Positions 25,155 to 33,340 of a stretch of DNA of 64,000 bases are shown here, piece by piece (within the stretch, counting starts at the first letter, position 1; every line of letters starts with the position of its first letter). Source of the stretch: Nocardioides sp. zg-1308 (GTDB lineage: Bacteria > Actinomycetota > Actinomycetes > Propionibacteriales > Nocardioidaceae); the NCBI RefSeq assembly GCF_013155375.1, contig NZ_JABJQY010000004.1, positions 124,001-188,000 on the forward strand, written 5' to 3'. The notes beneath the pieces were generated by a model, which saw only the letters and a program-made list of their open reading frames with translations, had not been told where the DNA came from and ran no database searches. The translations under genes and the position numbers were made by a program.

Positions 25155-26555
25155 CTAGCAGAGACCCAGCTGCCGTCCGCGGCGCACGGCGTCCACGCGC
25201 CGGTTGACGCACAGCTTGGCGAAGATGCCCTTGAGGTGCGTCTTGACGGTGTTGCCCGACACGAAGAGGGCGGCGGCGATCTCCTCCGTCGAGTACATCT
25301 CCGCCAGCAGCTCGAGCACCTGGGACTCGCGCTCGGTCAGGGCGCCACCGAGGACCTCCGGCTGCGGGGCCCGGGAGACGTCGACGAGCCGGGGCCGGAC
25401 GTCGGAGTCCCGGACCAGGCGGTCCAGGCCGGCGAGGATCTCCCGGTGCGCGTGCCGCAGGGGCAGGTCGCGGTCGAGCGTCGCGCGCAGCCACTGCCAG
25501 TCGCGGCGGAGCGGGGTCGGCATGTCCTCGCCGGCGGCCGCCTGCAGCGCCCGGTCGACCAGCACCCGGCTCCGGACCGTGTTGCCGCGGTGCTGCTCCA
25601 ACCGGGCCTCCAGCACCCAGGCGCGCACCTGCACCAAGGCGGGGGCGAGGTCGAGCTCGTCCACCACGGCGGTGAGGACGGCCTGCGCGCCACGCATGTC
25701 ACCGATGGCGGCGCGCGTGTCGGCGGCCACCACCCCGGCCTCTGCTGCCGCCTGCGCGGGCAGGGGAGTGACGAGCGCGAGCGCCCGGAGCAGCTCGCCC
25801 TCCGCTGCGAAGGCGTCCGCTCGCCTGGCACGCAGGACACCGCTGCTCCAGCCCGGCGTGGGAGTCCCGTCGACCGCGAGCGCCTCCGCCAGCAACCGCG
25901 AGGCTGCATCGGGGCGGCCGGTGGCGATCAGGAGCTCGGCGCCCAGCAGCAGTCGGAGCGTGCCTTCCCACGGCTCGTCCTGCACGTCCGCGGTCGACAC
26001 CACCAGCTCGAGCCGTCGTCGCGCCTCGGGGAGGTCGCCCTGCGCCAGGTGGCGTACCGCCCGGGCGAGCTGCAGGGTGTCGCCGCCCACACCCGGCATG
26101 ATCCGCTCGGCCCGGCGGTCGTGCTCCGCCGAGCGTGCGAGCCGTCCCATGTAGGCGTCGACCAGGGCCAGCTGCGCCAGGCAACGGTGCCGGAGCGAGC
26201 CGGTGGTCGCTGCGCGGAGCGCCTTGGTCCAGGACCGCACGGCTTCCCGGTGGTGCCCCTGCGACGCCTGGACCCGACCGAGGTGGACCTCGAGGACGGG
26301 GTCGACCCGCGAGGGCGGCAGGGTCGTGGCCGCCAGGGCGGGTGGCGCGGCCGGTCCCGTCCCGTCGTCGTCAGACGCGGTGAGGATCATCCACGGGCCC
26401 GTGCTCCCGTCGCGGAGGATCTCCACCACGGCCCACGAACGGTCGGGCGCAGGAGCGGCTGAGGGCGCTGCCGTGACGCTCAGCGGCGTCCGGGTCCTGA
26501 CCAGGGGCGCAGCGGCTGCAACAGCATCGGTGACGTGGTTCGCGGAGGAAGACAT
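25155..26555 (-). CDS. TPR-LuxR transcriptional regulator lacking the MalT ATPase
   Basis: A 466-residue regulator. The N-terminal ~60 residues are low-complexity, the middle is TPR-like helical repeats, and the C-terminus is a LuxR HTH (YSTEEIAAALFVSGNTVKTH, then LKGIFAKL). It resembles the MalT C-terminal half but has no Walker A/P-loop domain, so it must be controlled without ATP-driven assembly. ATG at 26555 is chosen because AGGG stands six bases upstream; ATG at 26561 is an alternative. Its upstream region holds a dense cluster of the inverted-repeat half-sites, suggesting autoregulation. Confidence 0.85.
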   Translation of the reverse strand: MSSSANHVTDAVAAAAPLVRTRTPLSVTAAPSAAPAPDRSWAVVEILRDGSTGPWMILTASDDDGTGPAAPPALAATTLPPSRVDPVLEVHLGRVQASQGHHREAVRSWTKALRAATTGSLRHRCLAQLALVDAYMGRLARSAEHDRRAERIMPGVGGDTLQLARAVRHLAQGDLPEARRRLELVVSTADVQDEPWEGTLRLLLGAELLIATGRPDAASRLLAEALAVDGTPTPGWSSGVLRARRADAFAAEGELLRALALVTPLPAQAAAEAGVVAADTRAAIGDMRGAQAVLTAVVDELDLAPALVQVRAWVLEARLEQHRGNTVRSRVLVDRALQAAAGEDMPTPLRRDWQWLRATLDRDLPLRHAHREILAGLDRLVRDSDVRPRLVDVSRAPQPEVLGGALTERESQVLELLAEMYSTEEIAAALFVSGNTVKTHLKGIFAKLCVNRRVDAVRRGRQLGLC

Positions 26556-26567
26556 GGCCATCCCTAG

Positions 26568-26679
26568 GGGTGAGGTGGGGTGCGCGGCTATTCACCTCCC
26601 CCCTGGGGTGAGAGCGCGTCACCTCGCGCCTCAATTCACCCGGGTGAGATCGTGTCGTGGAGTCACCCGAAGCGGGTGA
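26568..26679. promoter_or_regulatory. cluster of inverted-repeat operators upstream of the TPR-LuxR gene
   Basis: Within 112 bp: GGGTGAGG (26568-26575), a TTCACC/GGGGTGAG pair (26591-26612), the uninterrupted palindrome TCACCCGGGTGA (26636-26647), and TCACCC with GGGTGA at the standard 5-bp spacing (26663-26679). No -10 element fits the usual distance clearly, so this looks like an operator array for cooperative or negative control rather than one promoter. Confidence 0.6.
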
Positions 26680-26728
26680 CGTCTCCCGGTGGCCCACGCG
26701 GCGGCGCTACGTCGGCGAGTCGACGGGC

Positions 26729-27166
26729 CTAGTAGTCGAAGTCGCTGCCGGAGTCGAAGTGCACGGTGACCGCATAGATGACGACGACGTCGAGCAGGAT
26801 CATCAGGGAGTACCAGGCCGGCGCGGCCGCCAGGAACGCCAGGTTCGTGACGGCGCTGAGGACGGCGAAGACCACCACGGCGACGCGCGTCCACGGCTGC
26901 CGGGCGATCAGCGCGACCCCGAGGAAGCACAGCGCCACGCCGAGCGCGAGGTGGATCCAGCCCCAGACGTCGTAGCTCACCGAGACGACGAGCTGCGAGG
27001 ACGGCACCTCGTAGTGGGTCTCGGTGAGGAGGGCGACGATGCCTCCGAGCCCGTGGAACCCGCCGAGCAGCAGGAGCATCATCGAGGCGAAGCCGATCAC
27101 CCCGCTCCACAGCCCGTCGCGGGCGGGTGGCTGGCCCTCGTCGGCCAGTGGTGCGTGCTGCGTCAT
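26729..27166 (-). CDS. DUF7144 family membrane protein
   Basis: A 145-residue paralogue of 24629-25066 with SYDVWGWIHLALGVALCFLG and a GFASMMLLLLGGFHGLGGIV first helix. The C-terminus (VHFDSGSDFDY) is acidic rather than basic, unlike the other copies. ATG at 27166 follows GGAGAA. It shares the palindrome at 27199-27271 with the divergent membrane protein and glutamate decarboxylase operon. Confidence 0.87.
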   Translation of the reverse strand: MTQHAPLADEGQPPARDGLWSGVIGFASMMLLLLGGFHGLGGIVALLTETHYEVPSSQLVVSVSYDVWGWIHLALGVALCFLGVALIARQPWTRVAVVVFAVLSAVTNLAFLAAAPAWYSLMILLDVVVIYAVTVHFDSGSDFDY

Positions 27167-27198
27167 GGGCTTCTCCTTCACGGACGAGGGTTCAGGGC

Positions 27199-27271
27199 AC
27201 GGTGCCACTCGTCACAGGTGCGGGCCTCACCCGGCGCGGAGGAAGCAGGGGTGCCCGGTCTCGGCGAGCGT
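27199..27271. promoter_or_regulatory. bidirectional inverted-repeat promoter
   Basis: CCTCACCC (27225-27232), 5 bp, GGAGGAAG (27238-27245). Leftward: GGGTGAGG, 20 bp, then CACCGT (27204-27199) for the DUF7144 gene. Rightward: 20 bp then GAGCGT (27266-27271) for the membrane protein/glutamate decarboxylase operon. Confidence 0.6.
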
Positions 27272-27298
27272 GGACCCGCCGTGACGAGAGGAGCAGCG

Positions 27299-27952
27299 AT
27301 GACGCACGTGGTGTCGCCTGACGCCACGGCGCGCCGGTCCGCCAGGCTCGGTCTCGCCGCGGCCGTCTCGTTCGTGCTGGGCGGCGGGCTCTTCGCGCTG
27401 GGTGCGCTCCTCGCCCAGATGGGGACCACGGACCTGCTGACGGTCGACGTGACCTACCTCGTCGGCGGCTTCTTCTTCAGCCTCGGCGGCTGGGTCTCGG
27501 TCGTGCTGGCCGCCGGCGTCGGTGCGCGCGCCCGGCGCAGCGCCGTCGTCCTGTTCGTCGGGACGCTGTTCTTCGCAGTGAGCCTGGTGGCGGCGTTCTT
27601 CGCCGGGCTCACGCCCCGCCAGTCCGACGGCTGGATCTGGCTCCCCGACATCATCGGGTGCTGCTGCTTCCTCGCCTCCGGCCGGCTGGCGCTGCTCGAC
27701 CTGGGCGCCGGCGGGACGCGGGTGCTGCCGCACCTCCTCGCGTGGTGGGTGGCGGCCGTCAACCAGCTCGGCTCCGTGCTGTTCTTCCTCGCGGGCCTGG
27801 CTGCCTTCGTGCGCCCGGCCACCGACCAGGTGGTGAACGTCGGCCTCGTCAACTGGGGCACGTTCGCCGGGGCGAGCTGCTTCCTCGCGGCCGGCGTCCT
27901 CCAAGCCATCGACATCCGCACTTCCCGACGAACGGACGGTACGACGCCATGA
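27299..27952 (+). CDS. membrane protein coupled to glutamate decarboxylase (YrhK-like layout)
   Basis: A 217-residue protein with six hydrophobic helices arranged as internal pairs (TYLVGGFFFSLGGWVSVVLA and VNWGTFAGASCFLAAGVLQA), resembling YrhK-domain proteins; that assignment is tentative. ATG at 27299 follows AGAGGAG. Its stop overlaps the start of the decarboxylase gene (ATGA), so the two are translated together. By analogy with acid-resistance systems it might move substrate or product or stabilise the membrane, but it is not an APC-type GadC antiporter. Confidence 0.72.
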   Translation: MTHVVSPDATARRSARLGLAAAVSFVLGGGLFALGALLAQMGTTDLLTVDVTYLVGGFFFSLGGWVSVVLAAGVGARARRSAVVLFVGTLFFAVSLVAAFFAGLTPRQSDGWIWLPDIIGCCCFLASGRLALLDLGAGGTRVLPHLLAWWVAAVNQLGSVLFFLAGLAAFVRPATDQVVNVGLVNWGTFAGASCFLAAGVLQAIDIRTSRRTDGTTP

Positions 27953-29325
27953 CCCAGCTCACCGACGCACAGACAGAGGCCCTCTACGGCAACCGGTTCC
28001 TCACGGAGTCGGTCCCGTCCACGGCGTTCCCGCAGGGAGGGATGCCGCCGACGGACGCCTTCCGCCTGCTCGCGGAGGACCTCAACCTGGAGGGCGACCC
28101 GCAGCGCAACCTCGCCACGTTCGTGACGACGTGGATGGAGCCGGAGGCGCAGCGGATCATCGCCGAGAACCTGCACCGCAACTTCATCGACCACGCGGAG
28201 TACCCCATCTCGGCCGAGATCGAGCAGCGGTGCGTGCGGATGCTGGCGGACCTGTTCCACGCGCCGGGGCAGACCACCGGCTGCCGCACGCAGGGTTCGT
28301 CGGAGGCCATCATGCTCGGCGCGCTGTCCCTCAAGTGGAAGTGGAAGGAGCGTCGGGAGGCCGAGCACGCGTCCACCGACCGGCCCAACCTGGTCTTCGG
28401 CGCCGACGTCCACGTGGTGTGGGAGAAGTTCTGTCGCTACTTCGACGTGGAGCCGCGGATCATCCCGCTCGAGGTGGACAAGTACACGATCGGCCCCGAG
28501 GACGTGGCCCCCCACCTCGACGAGAACACGATCGGCGTCGTGGGCGTGCTCGGCACCACCTTCACCGGTCACAAGGACGACATCGCCGGCATCAACCAGC
28601 TGCTCCTCGACGTGAAGCAGGAGCGCGGCCTCGACATCCCCATCCACGTCGACGGCGCGAGCGGCGCCTTCGTGTGGCCGTTCCTCTACCCCGAATCGAC
28701 GTGGGACTTCCAGCTCGAGCAGGTCCGGTCGATCAACGTCTCGGGCCACAAGTACGGGCTCGTCTATCCCGGCATCGGGTGGTTGGTGTTCCGGGAGACG
28801 TCCGACCTGGCGCAGGACCTGGTCTTCTACGAGAACTACCTCGGCAAGACCGATGCCACCTTCACGCTCAACTTCTCCACGGGAGCGGCCCTGGTGCTCG
28901 CGCAGTACTACAACTTCGTGCGGCTCGGCCGCGACGGCTACACCTACGTGATGCGGCAGATGCAGCAGAACGCCGCCGCGCTCGCAGCCAACCTGCGCGC
29001 CAGCGGGAGGTTCGAGGTCATCGGTGACGGGCAGGAGCAGCTGCCGCTGGTGGCCTTCCGCCTCTCCGGCGAGCACGCGTCGTACGACGAGTCCGACATC
29101 GCCTGGCAGCTGTCCGCCGAGCGCGGGTGGATGGTGCCCGCCTACACCCTTCCGCCCCGCGCGGAGAAGGTGAAGATCATGCGAGCGCTGGTGAAGCAGA
29201 CGATGAGCCGAGAGCAGGTGGAGCGGCTCACGCGCGACATCGCCGACGCCTGCGCGACCCTCGACGAGAAGGGTGGCACGCACCCGGCCGAGCGTGAGCA
29301 GACGAAGATGGGCACCGGCTACTGA
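27949..29325 (+). CDS. gadB: glutamate decarboxylase
   Basis: A 458-residue pyridoxal-phosphate enzyme converting glutamate to GABA and CO2 with consumption of a proton. Family landmarks are the N-terminal MEPEAQRIIAENLHRNFIDH segment, TTGCRTQGSSEAIMLG in the cofactor pocket, HVDGASGAFVWPF, and the PLP lysine in SGHKYG (Lys268). Length matches bacterial GadB. It is translated by overlap from the preceding membrane protein gene and expressed from the palindrome at 27199-27271. A hairpin terminator follows at 29335-29372. Confidence 0.94.
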   Translation: MTQLTDAQTEALYGNRFLTESVPSTAFPQGGMPPTDAFRLLAEDLNLEGDPQRNLATFVTTWMEPEAQRIIAENLHRNFIDHAEYPISAEIEQRCVRMLADLFHAPGQTTGCRTQGSSEAIMLGALSLKWKWKERREAEHASTDRPNLVFGADVHVVWEKFCRYFDVEPRIIPLEVDKYTIGPEDVAPHLDENTIGVVGVLGTTFTGHKDDIAGINQLLLDVKQERGLDIPIHVDGASGAFVWPFLYPESTWDFQLEQVRSINVSGHKYGLVYPGIGWLVFRETSDLAQDLVFYENYLGKTDATFTLNFSTGAALVLAQYYNFVRLGRDGYTYVMRQMQQNAAALAANLRASGRFEVIGDGQEQLPLVAFRLSGEHASYDESDIAWQLSAERGWMVPAYTLPPRAEKVKIMRALVKQTMSREQVERLTRDIADACATLDEKGGTHPAEREQTKMGTGY

Positions 29326-29334
29326 CGGCGGGTG

Positions 29335-29372
29335 GTGAGCGGGCGGACGGCCACGGCCGTCCGTCCGCTCAC
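29335..29372. terminator. bidirectional hairpin terminator
   Basis: An 18-bp inverted repeat (GTGAGCGG, one G-T wobble, CGGACGGCC) with a 2-3 base loop between the convergent decarboxylase and sulfatase operons. No T-run; it could stop both transcripts. Confidence 0.75.
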
Positions 29373-29539
29373 CGCACGTGCCTGAGCCAGCTCTCGATGT
29401 CGCTGCCGGCCCGGTAGTCGAGCTCGCGCAGCGCGAACCGCGCAGCCGCGGCGGCGCCTCGCGAGGCGATCACGACGGCCGCCATGCCGGCGGCGAGCGC
29501 CGCCACCTGGGTCAGCGGCACGGTCGGGTGGTCACTCAT
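29369..29539 (-). CDS. small single-helix membrane protein
   Basis: A 56-residue protein with one alanine-rich helix (VAALAAGMAAVVIASRGAAA) and a charged C-terminus (LRELDYRAGSDIESWLRHV). ATG at 29539 follows GGAGGAGGAA and overlaps the end of the formylglycine-enzyme gene by 8 bp, making it the third gene of the sulfatase operon. No family recognised; it may anchor or assist the sulfatase pair. Confidence 0.65.
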   Translation of the reverse strand: MSDHPTVPLTQVAALAAGMAAVVIASRGAAAAARFALRELDYRAGSDIESWLRHVR

Positions 29540-30506
29540 GGGTTCCTCCTCCGGACGGGGTCCGGCGCACGCACCGGAAGCCGAGGTGGCTGGTGCCCGT
29601 GTCGACCATCTGCGGCCGGCGGGCGGCGGGGCGGTAGCGCAGGCAGTAGGTGTCGGCGCACAGGTGCGACCCGCCCTTGACCACCCTGCGGCCGATGCGG
29701 AACTGCGGCTGGGCGGGGTCATAGCTGGCCTCGACCGGGCCGCCGCGGGGATTCGTGGGGACGCAGCACGGCTTCTCGGCGGCGTCGGGATGCCGACTGA
29801 CCCACCAGTCGGCGGTCCACTCCCAGACGTTGCCGGCCATGTCGAAGAGGCCGTAGCCGTTGGGCGGGAAGCTGCCGACCGGTGCGGTGCCGACGAAGCC
29901 GCTCTCGCGGGTGCTGCGCCAGGGGAAGTCCGGGCCGTCCCAAGTGTTGGCCATGATGCGGCCGTCCGGCCGGGCCTCGTCACCCCAGGTGTACGCCGCT
30001 CCGTCGAGGCCGCCGCGCGCGGCGTACTCCCACTCCGCCTCCGTCGGCAGCGTGGCGCCGGCCCAGGCAGCGTAGGCCTCGCAGTCCTCGAGCGCGACCT
30101 GCACGACCGGGTGGTCGGGGCGGCGCTTGACCGAGCTGCCGGGCCCCTCGGGCGCCGACCAGCACGCGCCGGCGGTCCAGGTCCACCACTGGCTCAGGTG
30201 CCGCAGGTCCACCGGACCGGGCGTCTGCGTGAAGACCAAGGACCCCGGCACCAGGTTGGCCGGGTCCGCATCGGGGTAGTCCTGCGGGTCCGGTGGGCGC
30301 TCCGCCACGGTGACGTACCTCGTGTCCCTCACGAAGGCGGCGAACTGCCGGTTGGTGACCGTGGTCGCGTCGATGGAGAAGCCGTCCACCCGCACCGGGT
30401 GGGCCGGGGCCTCCTCCGGGTAGTGGGTGTCGGAGCCCATCGTGAAGACCCCGCCCGGCAGCGAGACCGCCGTGGCGTCCAGGACCGCCCCGCTCCCGCG
30501 CCTCAT
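29532..30506 (-). CDS. formylglycine-generating enzyme (sulfatase activator)
   Basis: A 324-residue FGE/SUMF1-type protein: FTMGSDTHYPEEAPAHPV near the start, LPTEAEWEYAARGG, YGLFDMAGNVWEWTADWW, and the active-site pair in GGSHLCADTYCLRYR (Cys283 and Cys288). It oxidises the CxAxR cysteine of sulfatases to formylglycine with O2 and copper. ATG at 30506 overlaps the stop of the arylsulfatase gene (ATGA), so enzyme and activator are co-translated. No signal peptide, consistent with cytoplasmic modification. Confidence 0.93.
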   Translation of the reverse strand: MRRGSGAVLDATAVSLPGGVFTMGSDTHYPEEAPAHPVRVDGFSIDATTVTNRQFAAFVRDTRYVTVAERPPDPQDYPDADPANLVPGSLVFTQTPGPVDLRHLSQWWTWTAGACWSAPEGPGSSVKRRPDHPVVQVALEDCEAYAAWAGATLPTEAEWEYAARGGLDGAAYTWGDEARPDGRIMANTWDGPDFPWRSTRESGFVGTAPVGSFPPNGYGLFDMAGNVWEWTADWWVSRHPDAAEKPCCVPTNPRGGPVEASYDPAQPQFRIGRRVVKGGSHLCADTYCLRYRPAARRPQMVDTGTSHLGFRCVRRTPSGGGTHE

Positions 30507-32008
30507 GCGCCGGCGATGCCGGCCTTGAGCTTCTCCATCATCTTGTCGATGGTGAAGCTGGCGGGCTCCTGTCGCGGCGGGAACTCCTTGAGGCTCTGGA
30601 TCATCCTGCCGACGAATGCGGTGGCCGGGATGACCAGCCATGCGTGCGAGAACATCCAGTCGTAGTAGGTGTTGGAGGTGATGTCCGCGCGCTCGTAAGG
30701 ATCGGTGCGCAGGTTGAAGATCTTCGGGCACCGCAGCACGACGAACGGCTCGAGCCAGATGGCCAGCGTGCCCGGCATGCGCTGCTCGAGGAAGACGAAC
30801 TTCCAGTTGTCGTAGCGCAGCGCGGTCAGGTCGCCGTCGTCGGAGACGTAGAAGAAGAACTGGCGTGGGCTCGCCTCGGCCTCACCGGTGATGTAGTCGA
30901 GCTGGTTGAAGCCGTCGAGGTGCACCTTGTACGTCGACCCCGCGAGGTCCGTGCCGGCCTTGAGCCGGTCGACGACATCGGTGTCGCCGGCGGCCGCGAG
31001 CAGGGTGACGAACCAGTCGTTGTGGCTGACGATCCCGTTCAGGACCTGGCCCGCCGGGATGTGCCCGGGCCAGCGCACCATCGCCGGGACGCGGTAGGCG
31101 CCCTCCCAGTTGGAGTTCTTCTCGCTGCGGAAGGGCGTCATGCCGCCGTCGGGCCAGGTGTTCATGTGCGGCCCGTTGTCGGTGGAGTACATGACGATGG
31201 TGTTGTCGGCCAGGCCCTGCTCGTCGAGGTGGGCGAGCACCTGTCCGACGAGCTCGTCGTGGTCGCACATCGCGTCGTGGTAGGCCGACTGCCAGCGACC
31301 GGCTTTGCCCCGGCTCCCGTCCTTGACGTGGGTCCGGAAGTGCATGTGGGTGGTGTTGAGCCAGACGAAGAAGGGGGTGTCGCTGTCCTTCGCCTCGGTC
31401 ATGAAGCGCAGGGCCTCGGGCACCACCTCGTCGTCGATCGTCTTCATCCGCTCCCGCGTAAGCGGACCGGTGTCCTCGATCCGCTGCCCGCCGGGCGCGT
31501 CGGGGTCGGCCCAGGCGTGGATGACACCTCGCGGACCGAAGTTCTTGCGAAAGTCCGGGAACTCCTCCTCGGAGGGGTAGTCGAACTGCTCCGGCTCCTC
31601 CTCGGCGTTGAGGTGGTAGAGGTTCCCGAAGAACTCGTCGAACCCGTGCTGGGTGGGCAGGAACTCGTCGCGGTCGCCGAAGTGGTTCTTGCCGAACTGC
31701 CCGGTGGTGTAGCCGACGGCCTTCAGCGCGGTCGCGATGGTGGGGTCCTCGGGCCTGATGCCGATGTCCGCTCCCGGCATGCCGACCTTGGTCAGTCCGG
31801 TGCGGTAGGGGTTCTGGCCGGTGATGAACGCCGCCCGGCCGGCGGTGCAGCTCTGCTCGCCGTAGTAGTCGGTGAAGCGCACGCCCTCGGCGGCGATGCG
31901 GTCGATGTTGGGGGTGCGGTAGCCCATCAGTCCCTCGCTGTAGCAGCTGAGGTTGCTGATCCCGATGTCGTCGCCCCAGATGATGAGGATGTTCGGTTGG
32001 TTTGGCAC
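30503..32008 (-). CDS. arylsulfatase (formylglycine-dependent)
   Basis: A 501-residue sulfatase. Metal-binding Asp13 and Asp14 lie in IIWGDDIGISN. The signature SCTAGRAAFITGQ carries the cysteine converted to formylglycine (Cys54) and Arg58. Further motifs are TGQFGKNHFGD and YSTDNGPHMNTWPDGGMTPF. It hydrolyses sulfate esters, substrate unknown. There is no signal peptide, so it is probably cytoplasmic or exported in folded form by a route not visible here. Paired in the operon with its own activating enzyme; promoter at 32049-32124. Confidence 0.93.
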   Translation of the reverse strand: MPNQPNILIIWGDDIGISNLSCYSEGLMGYRTPNIDRIAAEGVRFTDYYGEQSCTAGRAAFITGQNPYRTGLTKVGMPGADIGIRPEDPTIATALKAVGYTTGQFGKNHFGDRDEFLPTQHGFDEFFGNLYHLNAEEEPEQFDYPSEEEFPDFRKNFGPRGVIHAWADPDAPGGQRIEDTGPLTRERMKTIDDEVVPEALRFMTEAKDSDTPFFVWLNTTHMHFRTHVKDGSRGKAGRWQSAYHDAMCDHDELVGQVLAHLDEQGLADNTIVMYSTDNGPHMNTWPDGGMTPFRSEKNSNWEGAYRVPAMVRWPGHIPAGQVLNGIVSHNDWFVTLLAAAGDTDVVDRLKAGTDLAGSTYKVHLDGFNQLDYITGEAEASPRQFFFYVSDDGDLTALRYDNWKFVFLEQRMPGTLAIWLEPFVVLRCPKIFNLRTDPYERADITSNTYYDWMFSHAWLVIPATAFVGRMIQSLKEFPPRQEPASFTIDKMMEKLKAGIAGA

Positions 32009-32048
32009 GGCGGCCTCCAGGGCTAGGAGCAGAGGTGGACTCCGGGTG

Positions 32049-32124
32049 AACGTACGACGCTCCGGACCGGGGCGGCTTCACTCGTTCCGGGGGAGGCACG
32101 GGATGGTCCTGCGCCTCCTAGGCT
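32049..32124. promoter_or_regulatory. bidirectional inverted-repeat promoter
   Basis: CTTCACTC (32076-32083), 5 bp, GGGGGAGG (32089-32096). Leftward: GAGTGAAG, 21 bp, then TACGTT (32054-32049) for the sulfatase operon. Rightward: 22 bp then TAGGCT (32119-32124) for the regulator at 32154. Confidence 0.6.
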
Positions 32125-32153
32125 CGGGCCCGGGGGTGGAGACCGGAGGTCAG

Positions 32154-33143
32154 GTGGTGCTGGAGGAACTAGGCATCGCGCCCGACGTCGAGCGCGTCTA
32201 CCGCGCCCTGCTCGGTCGGCCGCACACGACCGCTGCGGTGCTGGCCGGCGCCCTCGACCGGTCCCGGCATGAGGTCGGGAGGGGCCTGGCGACCCTGGTG
32301 GAGCTCGGTCTGGCGATCAGGTCGGACGACGCGACGTTCGTGGCCGCCCCACCGGCCATAGCGCTGGGCGCCCTCCTCAACGAGCGGCGAGACGGCCTGC
32401 GCCTGGTGGAGCAGGCACTGGCCACGATGGCCGAGGAGCACCGGGCGGCGATGACCGGACGCGACATCGGCGAGCTCATCGAGGTGGTCACGGGCGTCGA
32501 TGCCGTCCGGCACCGCTTCCACCAGGTGCAGCAGGCCGCCTCGCGCGAGCTCCGCATGTTCGTCACCGCGCCGTTCGTCGCGGTGCCACCGGGCGAGAAC
32601 CGGGCCGAGGCCGCGGCGGTCGACAGGGGCGTGGCCATCCGGGTGGTGCTGGACACCGCCGTGCTCGCCGAGCCGGGGGCGGTGGAGGAGGCGGAGGACT
32701 CCCTCCGCAACGGGCTCCAGGTGCGCGTCGTGGACGCGCTCCCGATCAAGCTCGTCATCGCCGACGCCGAGCTCGCCCTCGTCCCGCTGGGGCTCGGCGG
32801 GCAGCCGGGCGCCGTCCTGCTGCAGCGGAGCGGGCTGCTGGCAGCGCTGGACGCCCTGTTCGAGTCGACCTGGCGCCACGCGTACCCCCTCGTGCTCCCC
32901 GACCACGCGGACGATCCTGACGGTGCTCCGCTCGGTCCGGACCGGCCGCAGGCCGGCCCGACCGCACTCGACAGGCAGGTGCTCAGCCTCATGCTGGCCG
33001 GCGTCTCGGACCAGGCCGTGGCGTCCCAGCTCGGCTTGTCGTTGCGGACCGTGCAGCGGCGCCTGCGCCACCTGCAGGACCTGGCCGGGGTCAGGAGCCG
33101 GATACAGCTCGGCTGGTACGCCGCGCGCCACGGCTGGGCGTGA
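32154..33143 (+). CDS. TrmB/LuxR-like helix-turn-helix regulator
   Basis: A 329-residue regulator. An N-terminal winged-helix segment of TrmB type (RVYRALLGRPHTTAAVLAGA) is followed by a helical and sensor region (about 70-250) and a C-terminal LuxR-like HTH (SDQAVASQLGLSLRTVQRRL). GTG at 32154 is chosen: GGAGG lies four bases upstream, GTG at 32157 is equally possible, and upstream codons precede the predicted transcript start. Divergent from the sulfatase operon and sharing its palindromic promoter, so it is a candidate local controller. Confidence 0.8.
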   Translation: MVLEELGIAPDVERVYRALLGRPHTTAAVLAGALDRSRHEVGRGLATLVELGLAIRSDDATFVAAPPAIALGALLNERRDGLRLVEQALATMAEEHRAAMTGRDIGELIEVVTGVDAVRHRFHQVQQAASRELRMFVTAPFVAVPPGENRAEAAAVDRGVAIRVVLDTAVLAEPGAVEEAEDSLRNGLQVRVVDALPIKLVIADAELALVPLGLGGQPGAVLLQRSGLLAALDALFESTWRHAYPLVLPDHADDPDGAPLGPDRPQAGPTALDRQVLSLMLAGVSDQAVASQLGLSLRTVQRRLRHLQDLAGVRSRIQLGWYAARHGWA

Positions 33144-33152
33144 CGGTCCGGG

Positions 33153-33188
33153 CCTGCCCGCGGCGTTTCGGGGGGAGCCGCGGGCAGG
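33153..33188 (+). terminator. hairpin terminator after the regulator gene
   Basis: Perfect 11-bp inverted repeat CCTGCCCGCGG with a 14-base loop, just after the stop of 32154-33143. The remaining sequence up to 33340 shows no gene. Confidence 0.7.
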
Positions 33189-33340
33189 CGTGCAGCGACG
33201 GGGCGGTCGGGGGCTGACCATCCACATCAGCGACAGCGTAGGCACGGGCGCGGGCGTTCCCCACCTCCGAACGGGGCGCACGGCTGGCGGATCTCCGCCG
33301 TGGCAGGAACCCGCCCTTCCGGCGGTCCCGCCGTCTCCGG

